A stretch of DNA of 64,000 nucleotides from Branchipolynoe longqiensis (lineage: Eukaryota; Annelida; Polychaeta; Phyllodocida; Polynoidae): positions 8,021,686 to 8,085,685 of the forward strand of contig CM059194.1 in the NCBI GenBank assembly GCA_030323885.1. The letters are read 5' to 3'. Made by a program: the position numbers and the translations under genes. This document shows positions 33,620 through 45,361 of the stretch, piece after piece. Numbering within the stretch: position 1 is the first letter of the stretch; every line of letters begins with the position of its first letter. The notes beneath the pieces were generated by a model, which saw only the letters and a list, made by a program, of their open reading frames with translations, did no database searches and was not told the origin of the DNA.

Positions 33620-33818
33620 AACTGACGCATGCGGGAGATCGGGAGTTTGGTTCCTGGTCCAGTGAAATATCTTATAAAATTGATACTAGTCGCTTCCTAG
33701 TCTGTCGCTTGGCATTAATAGGATAGGGCAAGGACTGGTTATCTCAGTGTCAGGATAATGTGACTGAGTGAGATATCGGGTCATGGTGCCGCTAACCTGA
33801 TTTCCCAGTGGGGCAGCA
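33620..33818 (+). mobile_element. SINE family 1, truncated
   Basis: Body consensus (TACTAGTCGCTTCCTAGTC, GGATAGGGCAAGGACTGG) to CCCAGTGGGGCAGCAC, where it breaks off into the 9-bp array. The start near 33625 keeps only the end of the head. Confidence 0.8.
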
Positions 33819-34504
33819 CCCCCAACACTCCCAACACTCCCAAAACTCCCAACACTCCCAACACTCCCAACACTCCCAACACTCCCAACACTCCCAACAC
33901 TCCCAACACTCCAAACACTCCCAAAACTCCCAACACTCCCAATACCCGCAACACTCCCAGCACTCCCAGTACAGCACTGTGCAGCTCCGAGCAGCAAAAT
34001 AGCAGCACAGAACAACACTGTGCAGCTCCGAGCAGCATATAGGAGCACAGAACACAACTGTGCAGCCCCGAGCTCCCAACACTCCCAACACTCCCAACAC
34101 TCCCAACACTCCCAGCACTCCCAGCACTCCCAACACTCCCAACACTCCCAACACTCCCAACACTCCCAACACTCCCAACACTCCCAACACTCCCAACACT
34201 CCCAATACTCCCAACACTCCCAACATTGACAACACTCCCAACACAGCCAACATTCCCAACACTCCCGACACTCCAAACACTCCAAACACTCCCAACACTC
34301 AAGACACTCCCGACAGCCCCAACTCTGCCAACACTCCCAACACTCAATACACTCCCAACACCCCCAACGCTCCCAATGCTCCCAACCCTCCCAGCACTTC
34401 TAACACTCCCAAAACTCCCAGCACTCCCAACAATCCCAACACTTCCAAGACTCCCAAAGCTCCCAATATTCCCGACACTCCCAACACTCCCGACACCCGA
34501 CACG
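33819..34504. repeat. 9-bp minisatellite, unit ACTCCCAAC
   Basis: About 65 units of ACTCCCAAC, purest at 34080-34230, degrading to ACTCCCGAC and GCTCCCAAT to the right. A 103-bp block from the 40-bp array interrupts it at 33971-34073. Open frames across it (NTPNTP or VGSVGS peptides) are not genes. Confidence 0.97.
33971..34073 (+). repeat. 103-bp block identical to 32874-32976
   Basis: The sequence from ACAGCACTGTGCAGCTCC to GTGCAGCCCCGAGC is the same in both places by direct comparison, including the private variants CAGCAAAATAGCAGC and CATATAGGAGCACAG. Confidence 0.95.
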
Positions 34505-36480
34505 CCCGGAACTGGTGACCCTGACGACCTTCAATCCGGATATCCTGTCGTGTATTTTCAGCCATTTGTGCACTATTTCTGTCCGGCCCATCTTGCACCC
34601 CACCTGGCGACATCTGAACGATTTCCATCTGCTCTTTAAGCGTCGAGGCGGGTAAGTATTGCAACGCGACACCAACATCACATGTTATGTGTAGTGTAAA
34701 TATTATTTATGCGAATATTATTAAGACTGGCGGTTGTAGCTGGTTGGGTGGTAACCGATACAGATACTTGATGCGTCTGTGGTTCTAGTTAATTGTTGGA
34801 GCAGAGGGCTGGAGGCTTCTAATGAATATAAATATTATTAATATTAGGCAAATGTTATTGAGACTTGTTTGTAATTGGTTGAGTGCTAACCGATGAAGTT
34901 ACTTAATGTGTTCTTGGTTCATTTAAAATATTACGATGTGTTCTATGGTCCTGAAGGATTGGTGGAGCAGCCTGGGGAACCAGGTGCGATCTGTGAAGTA
35001 GGGCAATTGGGCCTGGACCGCAAGCACCCGGCCGAAATAGCTGAGTTGCAGTCAGTCGGCCATGTGATTTTGTATTTAATAAAGTTTGGTGGGTTTAGTT
35101 ATGCCAGCCAGAGACAAGATCCAAATTATATATTATTGTGTTGTGTTCATTGAGTAATAATACCACGAAACCCACCCCCCACCCCCACCCCCACCCCCAC
35201 CCCCACCCCCACCCCACCCCCACACGGACATCACCAAGACATATCAACATCAGGGATATTGGGGTTGTGAAACATAAATCCATAATAACATTGTATAAGA
35301 CACATTCCATATCCACTTACACCTCAAATTAGAGATAACAAAATAGTTAAGATGCTTTATATATCTAATCTTATTCACGCGCACACCCCATATGTGTAAT
35401 ATAATTTATTATGTGAATATAAATGGGCGGAGGTTTCCTAGCTATTTATTATTTATTTATTTATTTATTTTATTTATTTATTCGACGTATTTATTATGCT
35501 TTGCTGCGGGCCGGCTCCCGCTGCGTCGGGCTGACTCACTTCCGCCCAGCCAGAACCCAGCCAGAACCCAGCCTGAGCGCGTCGGTGTCTCGCGCGCTCC
35601 GATTGAAACCTGTTTTTTTAATATATATATCCTTTTTTTATATATATATATCCTTGGATTAATATTATATATAATATATTATATATAGTATATCATGGAG
35701 ACGTTCTACAGATATACTATATTGTGTATTATATATATATATATATATTTGATATATTTATATGCAATATCATATATTATGTGAATATAAATAAAGAATA
35801 GTTCCAAATGTTTTTTTGCTGCCCCTGTCGAGGCACCTCTCACTTCCCAACACCCCTTATTCTCAGCAGGCCCCCCTGTAACCGGGCACTCTCTGCTTCC
35901 CACCACCTGGGAACCGACTGCAATTGTCTCCCAGCTCTCACTTCTTATTTATATAAATATTGCCTGAGTGTAGTACACAACCTTGTGACAGTAGATACAT
36001 ATTGTGTCCACGAACTTTCTGACAAATATTTATATATTTAATATATATTCATCCATTCATATATATGTTGTATATATTCACACACAGTTATATTATATAT
36101 ATATTTATATAAATATTTATATATTAATAGAGGTGACTGACAATATTGGTTGGAAGCTGTTAGTGAGGGAGACCACCGCAGTGGCGCCACCGGTGGTGTA
36201 TGAAATACTACATTAATAATCCAACGATGAATACAGGTGACAAGGGAACTTACATTACTTATACTTGCATAATTAATATTACATTATATATCTGTCAATA
36301 CACGCAGATATACGAATATTTAGGTGGACTCAACTAGCCTCTCCACCGGAGGTGGTGTACAAATAAACTTCCGGTATCGGTTGCAGTAGATTAGCTATCA
36401 ACTGGCGTGAAAAATCTGCAAACACATCTCAGACAGGCGGGCTCCTGCTATCACTAGTATCAGTGCGTCTATTTAGACGA
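34505..36480. other. Intron 1 interior: AT-rich, microsatellites, no gene
   Basis: Contains (CCCCCA)n at 35168-35222, TTTA repeats at about 35440-35480, scattered TATATA runs at 35630-36130, and paired CCACCGG palindromes near 36187 and 36340. 34893-35090 has a short plus-strand frame of fairly even composition but no splice sites or recognisable protein. Nothing else is supported. Confidence 0.5.
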
Positions 36481-36537
36481 GAGGTGAGGGGGTGTGGGGG
36501 GGGGGGGCACTGTCAGGGTGATGGATCAGTTGTACAT

Positions 36538-36590
36538 CTCCCCTCCCACCTGGTACAGCTGTCAGCAGTGTGTACCAGGTGGGAGGGGAG
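36538..36590. repeat. Perfect 20-bp inverted repeat with 13-base loop
   Basis: Arms CTCCCCTCCCACCTGGTACA (36538-36557) and its exact complement (36571-36590). The loop, GCTGTCAGCAGTG, is partly repeated in inverse just outside (CACTGACAGC at 36591-36600). Confidence 0.95.
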
Positions 36591-37039
36591 CACTGACAGC
36601 TCACCCCGGGCCTGCCTCGCGGCTACCTACTGTCACAATGGTGTCGCTACTGTTACTACTGTCACAAAGTGCATGTTCTGTCATAAGTTGTATGCATGTC
36701 GTTTCATTTACTGACATAATGTGTGTATGTTACCACAGGGTGCATCTACTGTCATATGTTATGAAGTATTTGTAGTGTCACTACAGCATAGGACAATAAG
36801 GACTGCTCCCTTGCACGGGGCACCTAGTTTACTCGGTTGGGCAGTTCTGGGTGAAGTTCTGGGTGAACTGTTTGAATGGGCAAGTTGTTATCTTTCTGAT
36901 CTGCATTAGCAAATTTCAGTTTCAATTGGCTGACTTGGGCTTGGTCAAGTAGTTTTGCTACTCAGGCAAGTAGAATATTCAGTCACTTGCTCGATTGGGC
37001 AAATAGGAAAAAAAAGAAGTTATTGTCCTACACTGAACT

Positions 37040-37440
37040 ATGTTTATCTACTCTCATAAAGTATGTATACTGTCACAAAGTGTGTGTACACAATATGTAT
37101 CTACTGTCAAAACGTGTATCTACTGTCACAAGGCTGTGTAGTACAGAAAGGTGTGTGTACTGTCACAATGTATACCTACTGTCACAATGCGTCTGCACTA
37201 TCATAAAGTGTATCTACTGTCACAAGGTTGTGTAGTACAGAAAGGTGTGTGTACTGTCACAATGTATACCTACTGTCACAATGCGTCTGCACTGTCATAA
37301 GGTGTGTCTACTGTCACAAGGTTGTGCTGTACAGAAAGGTGGGTGTACTGTCACAATGTATACCTACTGTCACAATGCGTCTGCACTATCATAAGGTGTT
37401 CTACTGTCACGAGGTTGTGTACTAACATAAAGTCTGAGAA
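37040..37440. repeat. 94-bp repeat, three to four units
   Basis: Units contain TGTAGTACAGAAAGGTG, ACTGTCACAATGTATACC and TACTGTCACAATGCGTC. TACTGTCACA also recurs irregularly over 36620-37040, so the array grades into older copies. Confidence 0.85.
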
Positions 37441-37659
37441 AAGCACAGTGTACATTTACTGACACAATGTGTGTCCTCTGATATAAGTTATATTTACAGG
37501 CAAACGTAAGTCTACTGCAATGTCACAATGTCCATCTATGGATACGATGCATGTGCACTGTCAGAAGCTGTATTTATCGATGTGACAGTTGTCACTGCGG
37601 CAGCTTTGAATGTAACAAGTTTCATTGTAACAAACTAGACTGTGGTTGATTTTATTGTG

Positions 37660-37812
37660 CAGCCTTGGCGGTGGCAGGTTTGTCTGTTGAAGTTGGCACG
37701 GTGGCAGGTTTGACTGTGGCAGGTTTGAATATGGCAGGTTTGAGTGTGCCAGTTGGTAGGGTGGCAGGTTCGACTGTGGCAGGTTTGACTGTGGCAGGTT
37801 CGAGTGTGCCAG
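37660..37812. repeat. 18-bp minisatellite, GTGGCAGGTTTGACTGTG
   Basis: About eight units, ending exactly where a MITE begins. Confidence 0.85.
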
Positions 37813-38069
37813 TAACACCCCCATCACACCAAACTAGTTCTCAAAACGTCCGACCCCATTCTAAAATGGGCTATGGTTGGGGTAGAACGTGGTTGCAAGA
37901 ATATTGTGGGCATGCTCAAAGTTCTGGAGCACCATTTTGTTCTAGCCCGTCCATTATGTTTGTAAAAAGACTGTACAAATTTAGTACTACATCCATTCCG
38001 TTCGCACACAGTTTGAGTCCGTTCAGCAACATTTTCAAGAACCTAGTGAGAACTAGTTTGGTGTGATGG
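37813..38069. mobile_element. MITE family 4
   Basis: About 257 bp with near-perfect 28-base terminal inverted repeats: ACACCCCCATCACACCAAAC at the left and its complement GTTTGGTGTGATGGGGGT at the right. No coding capacity. Both ends lie in a TA context, compatible with a Tc1/mariner-type target, not proven. Confidence 0.8.
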
Positions 38070-38339
38070 GGGTATTAGGATGCTGCAAGTTGCGATTCTG
38101 CTGCATTGCTTACCTTAACGCACCAAGTGACGGCTGAGTTATTTAGTGCTTGGTGCGTTGGGAATTTTCTACTTTCTCTTTCTGTTGGCCTCCACCAACC
38201 TCAGGGAGAGAGGCTTGCTGAACGAGGGGCTCTGTAGCTGACAGAAACACCCTCCCCCACACCCACACTCCGCGCACCCAGCCAGGCTCCTGGTGACCCA
38301 CATTGGTGGAGCGCGTATAGGCCCTCAGTAAGTATGAAT

Positions 38340-39675
38340 GTACAGGTATGGCACACTCACACCTGTACACTCACATCTACTCTACTACTGTGAGATACAC
38401 TCACACATGTTCTACTCCAGGTGTGGCAGATTCACACTTACTGTACTACAGGTGTGGCACACTCACATATGTACATTCACATATACCCTACTACAGGTGT
38501 GGTACACTCACACCTGTACACTCACATCTACTCTACTACATGTGAGATTCACTCTCACCTGTTCTACTACAGGTGTGGCAGATTCACACCTACTCTACGC
38601 CAGATGTGGCACACTCACATCTGTACATTCACATATACCCTACTACAGGTGTGGTACATTCACACATACTCTACTACAGGTGAGTTAGATTCACACCTAC
38701 ACTACAAAAGCTGATTTAGATTCACACCTACACTACCAAAGGTCAGGTAGACTCACACCTACACTACTACAGGTGAGGGAGACTCACACCTACACTACTA
38801 CAGGTGAGGTACACTCACACCTACACTGCTATAGGCGAGGTAGACTCACACCTACAATATTACAGGTGAGGTATGCTCACACATACACTACTACAGGTGA
38901 GGTAGAGTCACACCTACACTACTACTGGTGAGGTAGACTCACACCTACACTGCTACAGGTGAGGTAGATTCACACCTACACTACTAGAGGTGAGGTATAC
39001 TCATACCTACACTATTACAGGTGAGGTACACTCACACCTACACCACTACATGTGAGATAGACTCGCACCTACCCTCCTACAGGTGAGGTAGATTCACAGC
39101 TACATTACTACAGGTGAGGTACACTCACACCTACACTACTATAGGTGAGATACACTCAGATCTGTTCTACTATAGGTGAGGTACTCTCACACCTACACTG
39201 CTACAGGTGAGGTACACTCACACATACACTGCTACAGGTGAGGTACACTCACAGCTACACTGCTACAGGTGAGGTACACTCACACACACACCTACACTAC
39301 TACAGGTGAGGTAAACTCACACCTACACTGCTACAGGTGAGATATACTCACACCTACACTACTACAGGTGAGGTACACTCACACCTACACTACTACAGGT
39401 GAGGTAGACTCACACCTACACTGCTACAGGTGAGGTACACTCACACCTACACTGCTACAGGTGAGGTACACTCACACACACCTACACTGCTACAGGTGAG
39501 GTACACTCACACACACCTACAGTGCTACAGGTGAGATAGACTCACACCTACACTACTACAGGTGAGGTAAACTCACACCTACACTGCTACAGGTGAGGTA
39601 TACTCACACACACCTACACTGCTACAGGTGAGGTAGACTCACACCTACACATATGTGAGGTAGACTCGTAGCTGT
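38340..39675. repeat. 31-bp minisatellite with splice-donor-like motif
   Basis: About 30 regular units from 38690, with CTACTACAGGTGAGGTACAC and TCACACCTACA, preceded by longer related units at 38340-38690. Each regular unit contains CAGGTGAGG, a good match to a 5' splice site on the plus strand. Confidence 0.95.
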
Positions 39676-40429
39676 TCTACTGATCCTATACCGGTTCTAC
39701 AACTGCATGGCAGGTTATTTACCGATACGCGCAATACTGTGCTCATTAAATAAAGCTGATCAAACAAACCATATAATTATCTTCTCCGCCACCAATACCC
39801 TAATAAAAGAGGGAAGTATATTAGCCAAAAGTAGCGATAAAAGACCACCCAAAGAACAAGTAGTGAGACCAATCACCAGAGTGCAGCGAATGATGTTATT
39901 TGCACGAGCCGTACCACAAGGTGCCACCCACAGACTCACATCCCATCACTAAGACACTAATGTGTGCACTACCAAGGTTCTCACTGCCACGATTATGCAC
40001 CATCTGTATGTAGTCTGAACACCAACTGAATGATGTCCATCACTTACCACCCCCACCTTCATTCTCTGCGTACCCTTCACTGTCTTCTCCTACTTCTCCA
40101 TTCTAACCCTAACCCACTCTCCCCATAGACTTACTACCTGAACTCATGTGTCTACATGTATTAAACTCCACTTAGCATACCCTTCTATGCATCGATAGAG
40201 GTTGAGTAATTATCTAAGTAGGATGTGTATAATCAAATCTGGATTTACAGTTCAGTTGCTGCTTGTGGTTCTCCAGCAGTGCTTTTAATTGCACAGCTGA
40301 GTTAACAGTTGCACAACTCTGATTGCAGGTGCATGACCCTGGTAACAGTTCAGCTGTTGAACAGATCCTTGTACAGATACAGATACTTGTGCAGCAGTGT
40401 GTACACAGGTTAATCGTTGTGTACACAGC
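39676..40429. other. Intron 1 interior, no gene recognised
   Basis: Mixed-composition sequence. About 40165-40250 matches the right part of the TTAA-MITE (CCCTTCTATGC, then TATAATCAAATCTGG) and breaks off. An 81-codon plus frame at 39707-39952 has no supporting features. Confidence 0.45.
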
Positions 40430-41350
40430 AGTCTGCCTCTATCCTCACCTGTACGTCTGTTCTCACAGTTGTCTGTGTTCATAGTATACTACTGTATTGA
40501 TGTCTGCCTATGTTCAGTCTTACTTCTATCCTCACAGCTGTCTTTGTTCAGTCTTACTTCTGTACTCACAGCTGCCTATGTTCAGTCTTACATTTGTACT
40601 CACATCTGCTTATGTTCAGTGTTACTACTGTACCCGCATCTGCCTGTGTTCACACTTAACTGCTGTACTCACATCTGCCTGTGTTCACACTTACATCTGT
40701 ACTCACATATGCCTGTGTTCACACTTAATTCTGTACTCACAGCTGTCTGTGTTCAGTCTTACTTCTGTTCTCACAGCTGCCTGTGTTCAGTGTCAGTGCT
40801 GTACTCACATATGCCTGTGTTCAGACACTGCTGTACTCACAGATGTCTATGTTCACAGTCTTACTTCTGTTCTCACAGCTGCCTGTGTTCAGTGTCACTG
40901 CTGTGCTCACAGCTACATGTGTTCACAGTCTTACTGCTGTTCTCACAGCTGCCTGTGTTCAGTGTGACTACTGTACTCACAGCTGCCTGTGTTCAGTCTT
41001 ACTTCTGTTCTCACAGCTGACTGTGTTCAGTCTTACTCTGTTCTCACATATGCATGTATTCGGTGTCACTGCTGTACTTACATCTGCCTGTGTTCAGTCT
41101 TACTTCTGTTCTCACAGCTGCCTGTGCTCAGTGTTACTTCTGTTCTCACAGCTGCATGTGTTCACAGTCTTACTGTTGTACTCACATCGGCCTGTGTTCA
41201 GTGTCACTACTGTACTCACAGCTGCCTGTGTTCAGTCTTACTTCTGTTCTCACATCTGCCTGTGTTCAGTCTTAATTCTGTTCTCACAGATGTATCTGTT
41301 CACAGTCTTACTGCTGTACTCACAGCTGTATGCCTGTGTTCACAGTTGTT
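40430..41350. repeat. 34-37-bp minisatellite with splice-acceptor-like motif
   Basis: About 27 units of TTACTTCTGTTCTCACAG and CTGCCTGTGTTCAGTC. Each unit resembles a 3' splice site on the plus strand (pyrimidine tract then CACAG). Long plus-strand frames are repeat products. Confidence 0.95.
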
Positions 41351-42589
41351 CTGCTCCTAACTGCTCTCTCCTCCTGCCTGAATACCTGGTTCAATATTAT
41401 CCTCATATGGATGACCTAATTCTGAGCGGGGGTCACGCTGAGTTTCCCTACGTCACGTGACACGTGGCGGGAAATTACGTCATACAAAGGTTATACAAAG
41501 CTTATACAACTGAATCTCGCCTTGCTAGGTTCCCTGCAGGTGCTATCGTATATGCTGTATAAGCCATTATGCGAGTATAATAAGCCGGAACATCCATGTA
41601 CTCCCCAGCCGCTAAGTCATCGGCTGGTCACCTCTACTCATTAGGTATTCTACTGGTACCACCTGACCTCCCCACGTGCCGCCACCTACTCGTCCACACC
41701 TCAGCAGCCATTATGCTCACTCATTGTACCGCTGAAAGTATGCTGTATAAGCATTATACATGCATAATATTGGGCGGAAGCTTCCATTTGCTCCTCACGC
41801 ACTCTTACTCGCTTAGTCATTACCTGGAGGAGCATGGACTAAGTCATCGACTGGTTTAACCTATCCCATTCTCAGATCTGCTTTTTGCGCTACCTGTCTG
41901 CTCATGTATCAAACTGTCATGCAACTTACACACACTGCACCACTGAACATGTTTGTTTTAGGCAAGAAGCGTTAGTTCATTTAACCAGGGAATACAACTC
42001 GTACCGAATCTCATGTCTTCATCTTCCTTAATTCATGTAGGTCACTATTATATAGTAGAGCCTAGATAAATGGTATATACTAATAGAGCGAACTGAAGAG
42101 AGTCCTTGTTTATATTCCCATAATAGATTATATAACACATATATATACAAGTGAATACACACTGTTAGGGCGGTACAGTGAGTGTAGCGGGTGGGGGGGG
42201 GGGGGGAGCCCCAGTGGTGCGTGCACAAACGGGTGGCGCCCCACAACGGATCCCAGGTGGACTAGGCGGGGACAGTAAATTATAAGATCAATTATATATG
42301 ATATATTATACGCTAACCAATGCACTCCTCCTCAGTGAGGCGCTCATTCAAACAACAACTACATCTTGTAGAGTCAAGTTCCACCAGTCAAGTCTCCAGG
42401 AAATAAGGCTGTGATCCTTTCTAATTCCCCTAAAGAATATTTTCAAAGATTATGCAAAAGAGGCCTCGAGGAAGGACAGACGAGATGTGTGTGATTCATT
42501 CTCACGGCACTATCATCTTTCACAGCCCCGAGTTTTAGAGACCACAGATCATTTAACCTAATGATCATGAAATTAAAAAAAATACAGTG
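41351..42589. other. Intron 1 interior, no gene recognised
   Basis: Contains two copies of TATGCTGTATAAGC (about 41551 and 41740), GCCGCCACCTACTCG near 41679 (CTCF-like), a G run at 42194-42207, and AT-rich sequence. No exon or mobile element could be assigned. Confidence 0.45.
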
Positions 42590-42900
42590 ATACTCCCTTC
42601 ATACAGGGATAATCCCTGTATACTGTTATAATCCCTATGTACACTGAGAATCCCTACATGCAGTGATAATCCGTATATACAATAATACTCTCTATATGCA
42701 GTGATAATCCGTATGTACAATGATAATCTCTATATACAGTGATATATCCCTATATGCAGCGTAATCCTTATATACAATGATAATCCCTATTTACAGTGAT
42801 AATCGCTATATACAGTGATACTCCCTATATACAGTGATAGGCCCTACACCCAGTGATAATCCCTATATACAGTGAGAATTCCTATATGCAGAGACAATCC
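42590..42900. repeat. 19-bp minisatellite, TCCCTATATACAGTGATAA
   Basis: About 15 units with GTATGTACAATGATAATC-type variants. Confidence 0.9.
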
Positions 42901-43299
42901 CCATTAGCCACCGATAATCCAGAATGGCCTGTGCAAACCCCCCATTTCTAATTATCTTGAAATAATAAAATATATGTATCGAATAATCCTGAATGGCCGT
43001 ACAACCCTCCACCCCCGCATGTGAATGGACTCTTCCAACCGCCTGGTGCCCATGTCAGGCCAACCTAAGACTGCAATCTTAATTGTTGTCCCCATTTCCG
43101 GGTTATGTGGTGAGCGCAGTCATGGCAGCTTAGGATCTAGTGCCGGCGGATGCCACAGGTGGCGCCAGTAGCGGGTATCCTGTATGTGGAGGTTGCACTG
43201 CAGCAGGGAGTTACACAAAACTGGTGGCATGACATTCGGTGTTTATATTCACGTAGTGGAGTATACACCACATACGTAGGTGAAGTGATCTTCCGTCTT

Positions 43300-45140
43300 G
43301 TTATAGTTGTCGGTTTGTTGTTGTTGCTGTTGTGTTGTTTTGGTGTGTTGTGTTGGTGTGTTCTTGGTGGTGGTGTGGTGATCTTGGTGGTGTGATGTTG
43401 GTACGTTGGTGTTATTCCTGTTGGTGTGGTGTTGGTGTTGGTGTGTAGTTATTGTTGATGTGTTTATGTTGGTGTGTTGGTGTGTGTTGTTGTTGGTGTG
43501 TTGTTGGTAGGTTGTTATTGGTGTGTTGTTGTTGGTGTGATGGTATTGTTAGTTTGGTGTTGTTAGTGTGTTGGTTTTGATGTGTTATTGATGTGTTGTT
43601 GTTTTGGGTGTTGTGTCGCTGGTGTGTTGTTAGTGTGTTGTTAGTGTGTTGATGGTATACTGCTGTTTTTGGTGTGTTGTTGGCAGTGTGTTGTTGGTGT
43701 GTTAGGTGTGTGTTGTTGGTGTGCTGTTGATGTGGTCTTGGTGTGTTGTTGGTGTTGTTGGTGTTTTTGTGTTGTTGGTGTATTTGTGTTGTTGGGGTGT
43801 TGTTGTTGGTGTACTGTTGGGGTGATGCGGTGTTTGGTGCATTGTTGTTGATGTGTTGTTGGTGTGGTATTGGTGTGATGCTGTGTTGGTGTGTTGTTAG
43901 TGTGTTGTTGGTATGGTGTTGGTGTGTTGTTGGTGCGTTGTTGGTGTGTTGTTGGTGTGGTGTTGGTGTGTTGTTGGTGTGTTGTTGGTGTGTTGTTGGT
44001 GTGTTGTTGGTGTGTTGTTGGTGGGTTGTTGCTGTGTTGTCGGTGTGTTGTTGTTGGTGTGTTGGTGTGTTGTCGTGTTGTTGGTGTGTTGTTGGTGTGT
44101 TGTTGGTATGTTGTTGTTGGTATGTTGTTGTTGGGGCGTTGTTGTTGGTGTGTTGTTGTTGGTGTGTTGTTGTTGGTATGGTGTTGGTGTGTTGTTGGTG
44201 TGTTGTTGGTGTGTTGTTGGTGTGGTGTTGGTGTGTGGTTGTTGATGTATTGTTGGTGTGTTGTTGTTGTTGTGTTGTTGGTGCGTTGTTGGTGTGTTGT
44301 TGGTGTGTTGTTGGTGTGTTGTTGGTGTGTTGTTGGTGTGTTGTTGGTGTGTTGTTGGTGTGTTGTTGGTGTGTTGTTGGTGTGTTGTTGGTGTGTTGTT
44401 GGTGTGTTGTTGGTGTGTTGTTGGTGTGTCTTTGGTGTGTTGTTGGTGTGTTGTTGGTGTGTTGTTGGTGTGTTGTTGGTGTGTTGTTGGTGTGTTGTTG
44501 GTGTGTTGTTGTTGGTGTGTTGTTGGTGTGTTGGTGTTGATGTGTTGTTGGTGGTGTGTTGTTGATGGTGTGTTGTTGGGGTGATGTTGTTGTTGGTGTG
44601 TTGTTGTTAGTGTGTCTTTGTTGGTGTGGTGTGTTGTTGGTGTGTTGGTCTTTTTGGTGTGTTGTTGTTGGTTATTTGTTGTGTGTGATGCTGTTTTGGT
44701 GTGTTTTTGTTGGTGTGTTGTTGGGGTGATGCTGTTTTTGGTGTGTTGTTGTTCGGGTTTTTTGTCGGTGTGTTGTTGGTGTGTTGGTCTTTTTGGTGTG
44801 TTGTTATTGGTTGTGTTGTGGGTGATGTTGTTTTTGGTGTGATATTGTTGGTGTGTTTTTGTTGGTGTGTTGTTGGTGTGTTGTTGGTTTGTTGTTGGTG
44901 TGTTGTTAGTGTGTTGTTTGTGTGTTGTTGGTGTGTTGGACTTTTTGGTGTGTTGTTGTTGGTCGTGTGTTGTTGGGGTGATGCTGTTTTTGGTCTGTTG
45001 TTGGGGTGTTTTTGCTGGGGTGTTGTTTTTTGGTGTGTTGTTGTCGGTTTGTTGTTGTTGGTGTGTTGTTGATGTGTTGGTGTTGGTGTGTTGTTGTTGT
45101 GTTGTTGTTGGTGTGTTGGTGTGGTTGGTGTGTAGTTGGG
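43300..45140. repeat. 12-bp minisatellite, GTGTGTTGTTGG
   Basis: About 1.8 kb, purest at 44290-44510, with GTTGTTGTT and TTTTTGG variants elsewhere. Being 12 bp it keeps frames open on both strands, including about 425 codons on the minus strand (repeated THQQHTNNTP). It lies 220 bases downstream of the exon A donor. It is strongly GT-skewed by strand. Confidence 0.97.
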
Positions 45141-45182
45141 CGGTGAACCACCATACAGTCAGTTGAAGCGTCATGGCTCACA

Positions 45183-45200
45183 CAGAGGTCCTGACCTCTG
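45183..45200. repeat. 18-bp palindrome with AGGTC half-sites
   Basis: CAGAGGTCCTGACCTCTG is a perfect inverted repeat, 160 bases into intron 1. It resembles a compressed nuclear-receptor inverted repeat. Confidence 0.6.
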
Positions 45201-45361
45201 AATATGGACGAGAGGTCACTTCCGGTCCGATGGTAGCGGTGTCAGGGGGGTCACCACAAGGTGCGGGTCACTTCCGGTGTGAATGGTAATTAAAAGAGGC
45301 GGGGTGAGGGGTGGGAGTCGGGGGGTCACACAGCACACACTGGATCACGCATCTGAATTAC

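Noticed and set aside
32362..34503. Several minus-strand frames of 170-285 codons rich in Cys, Leu and Ser or Val, Gly and Ser
   Set aside because: Products of the 10-, 40-, 21- and 9-bp arrays in different frames.
34893..35153. 86-codon plus-strand frame with fairly even composition
   Set aside because: No recognisable protein, no splice signals in frame, and antisense to the gene.
35168..35222. Telomere-like (CCCCCA)n
   Set aside because: Short, intronic, and not an animal telomere sequence (TTAGGG); simple repeat with G-quadruplex potential only.
41390..41440. An MDD-containing stretch resembling a reverse-transcriptase active-site region in the plus frame
   Set aside because: Only a few residues match, no other reverse-transcriptase motif lies nearby, and it sits at the end of a minisatellite frame.
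43897..45174. Minus-strand open frame of about 425 codons, Thr/His/Gln/Asn-rich
   Set aside because: It is the 12-bp array read in a stop-free frame; several other frames of both strands are open too, and it has no unique coding sequence.
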